Shown piece by piece: positions 51,898 through 60,564 of a stretch of DNA of 64,000 nucleotides. The notes beneath the pieces were generated by a model, which worked only from the letters and a program-made list of their open reading frames with translations, ran no database searches and was not told where the DNA came from. Source of the stretch: Bacillus sp. 491mf (GTDB lineage: Bacteria > Bacillota > Bacilli > Bacillales > Bacillaceae_G). Numbering within the stretch: position 1 is the first letter of the stretch; the number at the start of each line of letters is the position of its first letter. The translations under genes were made by a program, and so were the position numbers. The stretch spans positions 81,768 to 145,767 of the forward strand of contig NZ_FOLV01000009.1 in the NCBI RefSeq assembly GCF_900112415.1. The letters run 5' to 3'.

Positions 51898-52467
51898 ATG
51901 AGGGGATTTCCTAGTTTAGAAACAAATCGTCTGCATTTAAGAGAATTAACATTAGTCGATGCAGATGCAATGTTTCGTTATTTTGCAAAAGAACCTGTCA
52001 TTCGATATTTTGGAATGGATTCGTTTCAAAATGTGGAAGAAGTAAAAAACGTTATCAAAAACTTTAGGAGCAGATATGAAGAAGGATCTGCATTTCGCTG
52101 GGGAATTGTCTTAAAAGGTACAGATCAACTCATTGGAACGTGCGGTTTTCATTTAATTAATAATAAACATAAACGAGCTGAAATTGGTTATGAACTAGAT
52201 GAAACATATTGGGGAAAAGGGTATGCGACAGAAGCACTGCAAGCTATTCTTACATACGGGTTTGAAACACTTTATTTTGAGAGAATTTCAGCAGTTGTAT
52301 ACCCAGAAAATGAATCATCCCGAAATTTATTACAAAAAGCAGGCTTTACGGAAGAAGGATTGCTTCGAAAATATATGATTCAAAATGATGTTACACATGA
52401 TGCAATTATGTATTCATTATTGAAGGAAGAATGGGCAACATTACTTCAAAGTACGATGAATGCGTAA
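51898..52467 (+). CDS. GNAT acetyltransferase, RimJ/RimL type
   Basis: 189 aa. LETNRLHLRELTLVDADAMF at the start, then AEIGYELDETYWGKGYATEALQ (W-G-K-G-Y-A) and VYPENESSRNLLQKAGFTEEG, which are the RimL-type blocks. The start is ATG 51898 with AAAGGTGG upstream. Second gene of a VOC-GNAT operon ending at a terminator at 52546. Target unknown. Confidence 0.9.
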   Translation: MRGFPSLETNRLHLRELTLVDADAMFRYFAKEPVIRYFGMDSFQNVEEVKNVIKNFRSRYEEGSAFRWGIVLKGTDQLIGTCGFHLINNKHKRAEIGYELDETYWGKGYATEALQAILTYGFETLYFERISAVVYPENESSRNLLQKAGFTEEGLLRKYMIQNDVTHDAIMYSLLKEEWATLLQSTMNA

Positions 52468-52545
52468 AAATGAAAAGAGACAATCTGAAACCTGAACTGC
52501 ACCCTATAAAATGGACAGTTTAATAAAAAATTTATAAAGAAAAAC

Positions 52546-52579
52546 AAAAAAGCCTTAGATATTATCTAAAGCTTTTTTT
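52546..52579 (+). terminator. terminator of the VOC-GNAT operon
   Basis: AAAAAAGCCTTAGAT and ATCTAAAGCTTTTTTT arms with one bulge, then T's. Confidence 0.85.
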
Positions 52580-52675
52580 GCTAGTATTTCTTTTTAATCA
52601 ATCTAAAGTCTAAATATATAAATGTTAAAAGAAAAATGAAAATTCCTCAAACTAAATGCATTACTCAATAAAGTG

Positions 52676-52947
52676 AAACTTTAATCAGTGGGGGTTTTTT
52701 TCATCTCCCACTGATTATTAGTTGAACCAATCGGGCTTTTACGGGCAGTTTATCTCCCACCTAACTTCTTAAGAAAAGCGGAAACGGCTCGTTCAGAATC
52801 GCAGGACGCCCACGCCCCTGACAGAGAGGCGCTTTTTGCCTCGTCCGAGGGGGCGAAACGGCCGGAGATTCTAGCCGCTAGAGCTGGACAATGCTTTCAC
52901 CAAATTTTGAGGTGGGAGTATTACTGCCCACGAATAGCGGGATAAAT
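52676..52947 (+). repeat. intergenic repeat, family 2, third copy
   Basis: Nearly identical to 45676-45927 over GCGCTTTTTGCCTCGTCCGA, GGGGCGAAACGGCCGGAGA, TTCTAGCCGCTAGAGC and TTTTGAGGTGGGAGTATTAC, with an extra ~25 nt insert (CAGAATCGCAGGACGCCCAC). The left hairpin is eroded compared with copy 2. The rest of the 52468-53181 gap has no recognisable gene. Confidence 0.75.
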
Positions 52948-53181
52948 CAATCCCTTTCATTATTATAAAAGGGGTGTTGTGATAATGAAGTAAGGTTAGG
53001 TAATTGAGCTTGAATCTGGTTTCTATAGTAAAAATGGTATTAATAACTCTATTATTTTTTAAATACTCCAAAGTAAACTTTTAAATAATAGTTTACCTTC
53101 AGTTTCTATAATACAACCTAATAAACGTTAATATATGTTATGTATAGTAGATATTTACTTTATAAAATAAGGGGGAATATT

Positions 53182-53943
53182 ATGATTGAAACAAACGAAT
53201 CTTCAGGAGTCAATTTTAAAAAAGATGTGAAGTTTTCTATTATAATCCCTGCACACAATGAAGAAAAGTACATTAGAAAATTTTTGGATTCAATTGCAAA
53301 GGCATCAGAGGCATATAAAGATCAAACTGAAGTCATAGTTGTTTTAAATCGTTGCACAGATAACACAGAAGAAATAGCAAGGTCTTATAACTGTATTACA
53401 TTAAAAAATAACGATAAAAACTTATCCAAAATTCGAAATGCAGGGGCCCAAATAGCTAGTGGAGAAATAATCATTACTATAGACGCTGATACCCAAATGA
53501 CAGAGTCTATGTTGTCTAATGTAGATAAATATTTAGCTTCAGGTAAATACATTGGTGGTGGGGTAACTGGGAAGTTTGAAAGAATATCTTTAGGAATATT
53601 CGTTTCCGCAATATTAATAATAATCCCCTTACTCTTTAAGTATGGAGCTATATCTGTAGGGATTTTTTGGTGCTATAGAAAAGACTTTATGGCAATCAAC
53701 GGATTTAATGAAAACATGCTTATGGCAGAAGATGCAGATTTCGCTAAACGGTTAAAAGAATGGGGAAAGCAAAATAATAAGAAATTCGGTACAATTAAAA
53801 ATGGAATGATAACTTCATGCAGAAGATTTGATAAATATGGAGACTGGGCTTTACTTAAAAATCCAAAAATAATCTTAGCCTATCTAAATGGAATTGATAA
53901 AAAATACGCAGATAAAACATATTATGATAACCAAGAAAGATAA
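53182..53943 (+). CDS. family 2 glycosyltransferase
   Basis: About 253 aa. The GT-A fold N terminus is KFSIIIPAHNEEKYIRKFL with ITIDADTQM (the DxD-type motif) and RNAGAQIASGEI. The C-terminal part has a short hydrophobic segment (about residues 135-160), and AEDADFAKRLKEWG supplies the E-D acidic motif. The preferred start ATG 53182 has GGGGG upstream. It has no neighbours of an exopolysaccharide cluster, so it is isolated. Substrate unknown. Confidence 0.88.
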   Translation: MIETNESSGVNFKKDVKFSIIIPAHNEEKYIRKFLDSIAKASEAYKDQTEVIVVLNRCTDNTEEIARSYNCITLKNNDKNLSKIRNAGAQIASGEIIITIDADTQMTESMLSNVDKYLASGKYIGGGVTGKFERISLGIFVSAILIIIPLLFKYGAISVGIFWCYRKDFMAINGFNENMLMAEDADFAKRLKEWGKQNNKKFGTIKNGMITSCRRFDKYGDWALLKNPKIILAYLNGIDKKYADKTYYDNQER

Positions 53944-54006
53944 CGGTGAAGATTCCTAAACAAATCATCATCAAATGAACTAGTGAAACAAGATAAATAA
54001 AATTTA

Positions 54007-54053
54007 ACAAAACGAAAAGAATCTTATTTATTTAGGATTCTTTTCGTTTTGTT
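54007..54053 (+). terminator. terminator of the glycosyltransferase gene
   Basis: AAAACGAAAAGAATC and GATTCTTTTCGTTTT arms, 15 bp perfect. Confidence 0.88.
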
Positions 54054-54141
54054 GAATGTAAACTTTTACATAAAAGATTACTTCCATTTTATAAAAGTTA
54101 TATCTTAAACGGCTCGATTCGATAACAAGGAGGGGAACGAA

Positions 54142-54639
54142 TTGAAAAAGTTGACAAAACTACTATCGATTATAGGAATTTCTACAATGATCGGTATTGG
54201 TGCAGGGGCTGCGATTGCTTTATCTTTCGATGATGGTAGCGAGGGGATGATAAAAGCGGTTAAAGGTGAAGAAATCAAGGCAGGAGTCGATTCTGATAAA
54301 CATATAGTTGATGTAATGCACAAAATGACTCATCAAAAAGTAATATCAAAAGAAAAGCAAGGTTTTATAAAAATGACTACCGAGAATATTGAAAAAGTAC
54401 GAAATGTTGTCAATGGCAGTACTCCACTGAGCTTAAAACACGAGGGTAAATATAGAGAGATTTTATATCGTTGGGCAAATAAAGATTGCTCTCAAGTGGT
54501 AGAGGATCATAATTATATGCTTGAGCAAATAGACGACAGCAATGACGGTAAAGCGGAAAGAATAGCAACTCCAGAAGAAGAACAAAGTTTCCTCATAGAA
54601 CAAGCGAAAAAAGAGCGGGAAAATGAGGGTGATAATTAA
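54142..54639 (+). CDS. membrane-anchored protein of unknown function (DUF6241-like)
   Basis: 165 aa with a TTG start behind AGGAGGGG. Signal peptide or anchor LLSIIGISTMIGIGAGAAIA at residues ~8-27. The mature part has HIVDVMHKMTHQKVISKEK and LYRWANKDCSQVVEDHNYML, features I associate with the DUF6241 family; this assignment is from memory. The tail is acidic (EEEQSFLIEQAKKERENEGDN in short pieces). The gene stops 17 nt before an IS231-type inverted repeat. Confidence 0.6.
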   Translation: MKKLTKLLSIIGISTMIGIGAGAAIALSFDDGSEGMIKAVKGEEIKAGVDSDKHIVDVMHKMTHQKVISKEKQGFIKMTTENIEKVRNVVNGSTPLSLKHEGKYREILYRWANKDCSQVVEDHNYMLEQIDDSNDGKAERIATPEEEQSFLIEQAKKERENEGDN

Positions 54640-54697
54640 AATAGGTTATCGTCCCCATGCCCATCAAGCTAAGATAAATTTGTATCTATATAATCAA

Positions 54698-54750
54698 AAA
54701 AACGCTATTCTTTTTGTAGAAATATACAGAAAGAATAACGTTTTTTTCGT
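54698..54750 (-). terminator. terminator-like hairpin, copy 1 of a duplicated segment
   Basis: CGCTATTCTTTTTG... with ...AGAAAGAATAACG arms and seven T on the plus strand. On the minus strand it terminates the VOC gene. It is homologous to 55458-55512 (TGCTATTCTTTTGG...AAAGGATGGCA). Confidence 0.6.
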
Positions 54751-54769
54751 TTTATAGATACAATTTCAT

Positions 54770-55228
54770 TCATTTTTCTTCGTGTTCCGCATTCCATTCA
54801 CTTAAATAGGATGCATATTCTAATTCATCTGGATTTTCATGTAACATAGAAATAAATTCTAATTTATTTCCATCATAATCTAGAAAGTATACACTTGCAG
54901 CGGGCATCCATCTTTGGACAATTGGCTCTTGATTTCCTTTCCCTTGACTTCCTACTACTTCTATTCCACGCTCCTCTAACCACAATTTAGAAGTCTTTAA
55001 AAACTCCAAATCTACACCAAAAGCAAAATGTTTCGGCTCAAAGTCTTCAATATTATGTACTTCCCATAGTCCAAGCATTTGTTTTTTATTTTCTCCTACC
55101 CAAAAGAATGCCACTCTTCTTTTGGATAGTTTTCTTGCTAATGCTAACCCTAGTTTATTTTGATAGAAATCTATTGCCTTTTCTAAATTTCTTACATGTA
55201 AATGAGTTTCGTATATGTTCTGTATCAT
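54770..55228 (-). CDS. VOC-family protein (glyoxalase/bleomycin resistance type) in the cassette
   Basis: 152 aa. IYETHLHVRNLEKAIDFYQNKLGL is the first module with the metal His; FGVDLEFLKTSKLWLEERGIEVVG and VYFLDYDGNKLEFI the second, with the ligand Glu. Proteins of this type include thiol transferases for antibiotics and glyoxalases; the specificity is not decided by sequence. It lies inside an IS231-end-flanked cassette and has a perfect 9-bp palindrome upstream (55252-55274) that may be its operator. Confidence 0.85.
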   Translation of the reverse strand: MIQNIYETHLHVRNLEKAIDFYQNKLGLALARKLSKRRVAFFWVGENKKQMLGLWEVHNIEDFEPKHFAFGVDLEFLKTSKLWLEERGIEVVGSQGKGNQEPIVQRWMPAASVYFLDYDGNKLEFISMLHENPDELEYASYLSEWNAEHEEK

Positions 55229-55251
55229 TATGCTTATTCCTTTCTTTATTG

Positions 55252-55274
55252 GTAACTACTAGTTGAGTAGTTAC
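55252..55274. promoter_or_regulatory. perfect palindromic operator upstream of the VOC gene
   Basis: GTAACTACT-agttg-AGTAGTTAC, a 9-bp perfect inverted repeat ending 24 nt before the VOC start, in the promoter region. A partial copy (GTAGTTACTG) occurs again at about 55521-55530 near the right IS-type end. Confidence 0.6.
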
Positions 55275-56004
55275 TGTAATTCTAAATTTGAAATATGTAT
55301 AATCCTAGTAATGTACATCCATATCCGATATACCTATTTACTATTATATCGAAATTGAAATATGATAAATCCAACTGAGGTAGCAAGTTCAAATGAAAAT
55401 TCTACTACTTTTGTAGGAGAAATCTCCATTAAATTCAGATAAAATCATATTTAAATAATGAAAAAGTGCTATTCTTTTGGTAAGAATATAAAGAAAGGAT
55501 GGCATTTTTTACTTTTGGGGGTAGTTACTGTTCTTAAGTTGATGGGCATGGGATGAGACCCCAAGATTAAAAGTATTTAGAGATAAGGAAACTATATCAA
55601 CTTCATTTGTACATAACTGGTTTCTTTATTTAAAGAGATAAACAAAGTAGGTGATGAGTGTTTTCATGGTATGATGTATAGGTACCAATTTTTGAACAAG
55701 GAATTTTTTATGAAAAAACATATTGAAGCATTGATTGACAAGTATTAATTAACACATATGAATGAAGATTTAAAACATCGCCGCTTTGAGAATGTGTGTT
55801 GTATGTTGCAATCCTGTTAGGCGAAATAAATCATCTATATAAAGTGAAATTCCCGTCAGTTGGGGTCTTACTGTCCGTTAATGCGGGATAAATTGAAAAA
55901 CCACATAAAATTTTCTTTTTAGATAGGATAGGCATTGTGCTTTTGGTTCTGCATAGCGATATGTTGGAAAATCAAAGTGGATTTATATTAGTGGGGAGAA
56001 TCGT
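55275..56004. other. intergenic, cassette right part plus decayed repeats
   Basis: Apart from the hairpin copy at 55458-55512 and the IS231-type end, this stretch holds decayed repeat traces. One at 55845-55893 (GTCTTACTGTCCGTTAATGCGGGATAAATT) resembles the family-2 edge. Another at 55897-55975 (CATAAAATTTTCTTTTTAGA and TTCTGCATAGCGATATG) is a bcr1-like copy with the middle deleted. No gene seen. Confidence 0.45.
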
Positions 56005-56544
56005 ATGGGGAAATATTATATTTATGAATCAAAGCTAAAAGTAGTCGGATTATTTTTTTTGATTTTGGTAATTGAAGCGATGTTTCTCTTTTTTGTTACG
56101 TATGCATTTTTATCTGAGGAGCCTAATTTTATAGTTGGATTTTTATTTGGAGCTCTTGCATTAGTTGTACTAATTGCTCTTTGGAAGGTTATTCAAAAAA
56201 TGATAGCAAGAAAACCAGCCGTCATTTTAGAGCCAGAATATATTACAATTATTAATAATCCAAAATATCCTGTAAAAATTGCTTTGGAGGATGTATACGG
56301 TGTTTTACCTTATACAATCCAAGGGCAAAGGTATTTAGGAATTGTGATGGAAGATGATGTTGAAGAGCGATATATCTCCTCTATACCATCAAAAGGACAA
56401 CGGCTGTATCGAGTTAATAAACGTGCTGGATTTATACCATTTAATATTCATATGAATTTATTGAAAATCGATGGAGAAGCATTACTTGCGAAGTTAGAAG
56501 AGTATGATATAAGCTTTTTAATTCCTGAAGATGAAGCGAAATAA
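56005..56544 (+). CDS. two-helix membrane protein with PH-like cytosolic domain (STM3941-type)
   Basis: 179 aa. Transmembrane helices at residues ~13-33 and ~43-65, then a positively charged segment and a beta-rich domain with EPEYITIINNPKYPVKIALEDVYGV. This follows the STM3941/DUF-type architecture of two helices and a PH-like fold. Function unknown. Ribosome site GTGGGGAG before ATG. A very strong terminator follows. Confidence 0.65.
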   Translation: MGKYYIYESKLKVVGLFFLILVIEAMFLFFVTYAFLSEEPNFIVGFLFGALALVVLIALWKVIQKMIARKPAVILEPEYITIINNPKYPVKIALEDVYGVLPYTIQGQRYLGIVMEDDVEERYISSIPSKGQRLYRVNKRAGFIPFNIHMNLLKIDGEALLAKLEEYDISFLIPEDEAK

Positions 56545-56570
56545 TATAACAGAAGAATTGATTTAGGTAT

Positions 56571-56622
56571 AAGGAAAAAAGAACATCTCGATGAAAAGAG
56601 ATGTTCTTTTTTCCTTATTTTG
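56571..56622 (+). terminator. terminator of the STM3941-type gene
   Basis: AAGGAAAAAAGAACATCTC and its perfect complement form a 19-bp stem with an 8-nt loop. Confidence 0.92.
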
Positions 56623-56939
56623 TTCTGCCGTCTGCTCTATTGATGGGCATGGGATAATGACGGCAAAACACGGATTTTATACGCTAAGGATATGCAGGAT
56701 TTCATGCAGGCTACGAGAACGGTTTAAACTACCCAATGCTGTCGTGTCGGGGATGTATGAAATCCTACATACAGCGGAGGGAACAGAAAGCTGTCAAACT
56801 TTTGGTATGAATGGACTTCTGAGATTTGGTTACTGCTGATAATGAGACGTTATGTTAACCGAGCGTGAATATCCTATTCATCCAAATTTGCACAAAGTTG
56901 TCTTTGCTGATGGTACAATTAGAGTGATGGAGGGATATT
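56623..56939. other. intergenic with a partial IS231-type end
   Basis: TTGATGGGCATG (56640-56651) matches the outer 12 nt of the IS231-type right end, but the inner part does not continue as expected. The following ~170 nt have several in-frame stops and no supportable gene. No terminator or promoter is clear except the GGAGGG site of the next gene. Confidence 0.4.
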
Positions 56940-57278
56940 ATGGATTTCATTGGGTATTTTAAATATTATGGACCACTTATTGTATTTTATGGAAAACTGT
57001 TTCTTATTATCGGCACTGCAATATTCGTAATTATCAAGGCTGATTCACCAAAAATTAAGGCTAAAAATCTATCATTCGTAATGATCGGCTTAGGGATAAA
57101 TATACTTGCAAGTCCATTCGCACTTTTTATAGGTGCAATGACAACAGACCCTCCAGATAGTACTGAACTTGATTTTTGGGGAGTATTTTTCTTTATTCAG
57201 GGAATACCGCTCCTCATACTACTTCTAGCTTTGATATGGTGGTTTATCCGCAAGGGCAAAGAAAAAATCGACACATAG
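56940..57278 (+). CDS. small membrane protein, unknown
   Basis: 112 aa with three hydrophobic segments (about residues 10-30, 43-66 and 81-102) and a polar C-terminal tail (KGKEKIDT). Ribosome site GGAGGG with ATG 7 nt after it. No known family recognised. It lies in the accessory zone between relics, so its function and expression are uncertain. Confidence 0.5.
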   Translation: MDFIGYFKYYGPLIVFYGKLFLIIGTAIFVIIKADSPKIKAKNLSFVMIGLGINILASPFALFIGAMTTDPPDSTELDFWGVFFFIQGIPLLILLLALIWWFIRKGKEKIDT

Positions 57279-57406
57279 AATTTTAAAATGACTTCCGCTA
57301 ACGACAATTATGTCAATTAAAGGTATATTAGGATGTAATTTTTTTGAAAACTATACACGGCTATTCTGTAATATTAAAGATAAGTAATAGTATATAGGTT
57401 TTTTAA

Positions 57407-57679
57407 AACCAACATCTTATCTATAATGTTGCAAGACTTATTCAAAGAAAAAGGTATAACGGATTTACAATTCAACTTGCCACTAGAAACGAGAACCAAC
57501 CTGTTACGCTAGGTATTCATACACATCTAAACAGTTCAGATGCGGAAGCGCATGCGTATGCAAAAAAAGTCGAGCAGGATATAAAGGGAGTTCTTAGTGA
57601 AGAGAAACTGAAAAAGTTGGTGAAATCCGATTCTTACACAATTGTAGTATACAATCAAGATAACCAAATACTGAATTGA
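57407..57679 (+). pseudogene. C-terminal fragment of an unknown protein
   Basis: An open frame without a start codon reads IQRKRYNGFTIQLATRNEN, PVTLGIHTHLNSSDAEAHAYA and YTIVVYNQDNQILN, then stops at 57679. A TAA lies just upstream of 57407. The composition is that of a real protein C terminus, likely the end of a Bacillus exported or membrane protein whose 5' part is lost. It is followed by a strong terminator. Confidence 0.5.
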
Positions 57680-57687
57680 CACAACAA

Positions 57688-57726
57688 AAAATAGACTGGC
57701 TATTCCTTCACCAGTCTATTTTATAT
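57688..57726. terminator. terminator between two gene remnants
   Basis: AATAGACTGG and CCAGTCTATT, 10 bp perfect, then a T-rich tail. Confidence 0.8.
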
Positions 57727-57750
57727 CTCTATTCAGTTCGTTACCTCACA

Positions 57751-57987
57751 TTACCCGTAATATACTTGTCCCTCATTAAGGTATATCGTTCCTCCGTCAT
57801 AATTTTTAAGTTTCAGTTGGTAATAATCCTCGTAACCTGCTAAATGATGTCCAATAGGAATTTGCATACCCCCATCAAATGCGCCCCAAATACGGGTTTC
57901 CCCCATATATTCACTGTAATTATGCACTGAAACCGCTAACTATTGTGGAGTTACAATAAAGTCATTTAATTTTAATTCTTCAAACAC
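57751..57987 (-). pseudogene. fragment of an unknown protein with an internal stop
   Basis: Minus-strand frame VFEELKLNDFIVTPQ, TAG (57942-57940), then LAVSVHNYSEYMGETRIWGAF, ending at TAA 57753. The second part reads through conserved-looking Gly/Trp/Tyr-rich segments, GMQIPIGHHLAGYEDYYQL and GGTIYLNEGQVYYG. The protein family is not recognised. The reading frame lacks an obvious start with a ribosome site. Confidence 0.4.
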
Positions 57988-58180
57988 ATAAAACACCGCT
58001 CAAAAACAGAACGGTGTAATAAAAATAGATGTTTGATTTTCTTTATCCAATATACTTTTTCTTAAAATAAGTAACAATAAAGTCTTTTAATAAGTTAAGT
58101 ATTCTTCCGCAATAGTGGAACAATTGGATAAAATTTTATTTTTTAAAATTAATTTTAAAAAGTAGTTCTCCATGATAATT

Positions 58181-58732
58181 CTAAATATAAATAATATTGT
58201 AAGTAGATTTGATAACTCCATTAGAATACTGTTTCATGTCCAATAACTTTAATTTAAGACATGGTTTTACGCTACCAAATAGAGAAATACCTTCACCGAC
58301 TATAATTGGATTAACCTTTAATACTAATCGATCAATAAGTTTATGTTTAAGCAACGACCCAGCCAATTCTCCACCTCCGCGCAACCAAATTTTACCATCT
58401 TATTGTTTTTTGAGGTTCTTAATAAACCCTATAGCATCTCCTTTAATAAGTTCAACTTCCTCGTTTGCCTCGAACTGTATGGAGTTTGAAAATATGTAAT
58501 GTTTTATGCCCTTATATCCAGGTTCACCAGGTTTAGCCCCAAATTGAAATCCAAACTCATATGTTTTTCTCCCCATCAACACGGCATCGTATTCCTGAAT
58601 ATCTGCTAAAAAGTCTGGGACATGCTCCCCTTCAAATAAAAAGAGAGAATTATTAATTTTTCCTTCTATCATACCTTGATCCGCAATAAAATTATCCAGT
58701 GAAACCGCAACATGATAAATCAATTCAGCCAT
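58181..58732 (-). pseudogene. DHFR-like (RibD C-terminal domain) protein, nonsense mutation
   Basis: The frame reads MAELIYHVAVSLDNFIADQG, EYDAVLMGRKTYEFG and FIKNLKKQ, then TAA at 58402-58400, and continues in the same frame DGKIWLRGGGELAGSLLKHK to YNIIYI. The DHFR-fold signatures SLDNFIA, MGRKTYE and WLRGGGELA match the YwjB/YyaP-type reductase family. AAA to TAA in KKQ-K-DGKIW is the simplest single change. The two parts together make about 183 residues, the family size. Confidence 0.85.
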
Positions 58733-59128
58733 TCAGTCATTCCTCCAAGATAATGAATTGCCTAATTAATTCTAGGAAACCAGCTTAATTTCCTTTATGT
58801 GTTAATTAAACTACTCAGTTAAATGAATAAACTTTATTTTGTTAATTGAATACCATCATTGACATTTTTAAATAACTTTATTGTAAATGTAACGACTTTT
58901 TTGGAAATTCAACAATTTTATTATCATTTTACAACTATATCATTCTGGGAAAATTGTACGCTAAGGACTACAAAACCTTGCCCTTACAGTATTTTTAAAG
59001 ATAAAAAACATGTTCAGAAAGATAAAAATCTAAGTTTAATTGAACATTGATTTATTTATACACTTTATGAACATGATTATAGTCAGAAAGCGTTGATATT
59101 ATTGAGTTTTATCCTCTGTTCATAAACA
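58733..59128. other. AT-rich intergenic stretch
   Basis: Only AT-rich sequence with short random ORFs; no gene, repeat or structured element that I can support. Confidence 0.4.
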
Positions 59129-60450
59129 TATGAATTACCTGAACATATAAGTGATCGCGATGCGATCCGTTATTATACATTATCAGATGAAGAATTAAAG
59201 ATTATTCACCAACAGCGTGGTGCTGCAAACCGTTTGGGCTTTGCGATCCAAATCGCTTATTTACGTTTTCCAGGACGTCCTTTAGCATCCGGTGAAAAAA
59301 TCCCAGAGTATCTCGTACAGATTATTGCTAATCAGATTGGCATTGTACCTTCTGCTATACATAACTATGCGCAAGGTCGTGATGTAACCAGGCGAGAACA
59401 TCTTAGTAAAATCCGAAAAGAATTTCATTTTCGTTCTTTTACAATCCGAGAATATCGGGAATTAGCACAATAGCTTCTTCCGACTGCGCTTGGAACTGAC
59501 AAAGGTTATCTGCTAGTAGAGGCCCTTATTATAGAAATGCGCAAACGAAAGATTATTTTACCTGCTATGTATGCAGTGGAACATTTAGCATGGGCAGTTC
59601 GTGAGAGAGTACAAAGACGAACATTCAAGCAACTAGTTCAAGGTCTTTCTCCCCATCAGGAGAGACAATTAGATCAATTGCTCTATGTAAGTCAACCAGG
59701 GAAACAATCCGATTTATCCTGGCTTCGACAACCACCTGGTGTTGTTTCTATTAAAAATTTTCATGAACTAATGGATCGATTGGAATATATCCAAAGACTA
59801 GCTTTACCATTAGATAATGGACGAGAAATACATCAAAATCGACTATTACAAATGGCACGTGAAGGATCACGTTATTCTACCCAGCATCTCTCTCGTTTTC
59901 ACACCTTAAAACGACATGCCACCTTAATGGCATTTCTCATTCATATCTATGCGTTTTTAACAGATCAGGGTCTACATATGAGTGAGAAATTAATTGGAAG
60001 AATTTTAATCGTGGCGAGAAAATACATAAAGAAAGTTTTCAAAAGGATGGAAAAGCCATTAATGAAAAAGTACGACTGTATGCAAGAGTAGGAAAAGCGT
60101 TAATCGAAGCAAAAGAAGAGAATTTAGACCCGTTTGAATCCTTACAATCTATCATTTCGTGGGAACAGTTTATTCAAACCGTGGAACAAGCGGAAGAATT
60201 AGCAAGACTAGTAGAATTTGATTACCTTGATTTATTAGATAATTATTATGGTCAATTGCGTAAATTTGCACCACGGTTACTCAAAACATATGTTTTTCAA
60301 GCATCTCATGCGAGTCAGTCTCTTTTACAAGCTATTGAATTATTAAGAGAAGCTAACGATTTGAAGAAACGAAAAATTCCTGAAATAGCTCCTACGAATT
60401 TTATCAAACAGAAATGGACAAAACATATATTTAAAGAAGATGGCATTGTG
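59129..60450 (+). pseudogene. Tn3-family transposase (tnpA), N-terminal part, decayed
   Basis: The frame opens at about 59129 with LPEHISDRDAIRYYTLSDEEL, the N-terminal (DUF4158) region of Tn3-type transposases. An in-frame TAG at 59471 interrupts it, then LLPTALGTDKGYLLVEALII and LPAMYAVEHLAWAVRERVQRR continue. A frameshift near 60025 moves on to QFIQTVEQAEELARLVEFDY and RKFAPRLLKTYVFQASHA. It ends near HIFKEDGIV (about 60450) where homology stops. The DDE catalytic C-terminal half is missing, so it cannot transpose. Confidence 0.85.
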
Positions 60451-60564
60451 GCGGGATCCCTAAAAGTACATATACACTTTGTTTGTTTTTACATATAATG
60501 GTATAATTCTAAGGAGTTCACAGTGAGTGATCTATGTTCTACACTAACGGATTGGGGTGATCTT

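Larger units (their letters stand above)
54656..55550. mobile_element. IS231-end-flanked cassette (MIC231-like) carrying a VOC gene
   Basis: The left end is CATGCCCATCAAGCTAAGAT (54656-54675); the right end, read on the minus strand, is CATGCCCATCAACTTAAGAA (55550-55531). They match at 17 of 20 positions and point inwards, as in IS231. There is no transposase inside; the only gene is the VOC protein at 54770 (minus). Two related ~53-nt hairpin segments (54698-54750 and 55458-55512) lie near both ends. A clear target duplication is not visible: the flanking 12-mers GGTTATCGTCCC and GGATGAGACCCC share only GG and CCC. Confidence 0.55.

Noticed and set aside
54640-55565. Exact target-site duplication around the IS231-like cassette
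   Set aside because: The two flanking 12-mers share only GG and CCC, so no duplication can be claimed.
56591-56839. 82-aa ORF behind the STM3941-type gene
   Set aside because: It starts in the loop of the terminator hairpin and crosses an IS231-type end fragment; codon pattern and lack of a ribosome site argue against a gene.
58859-59050. 63-aa ORF in the AT-rich gap
   Set aside because: There is no ribosome site and the composition is that of random AT-rich sequence.
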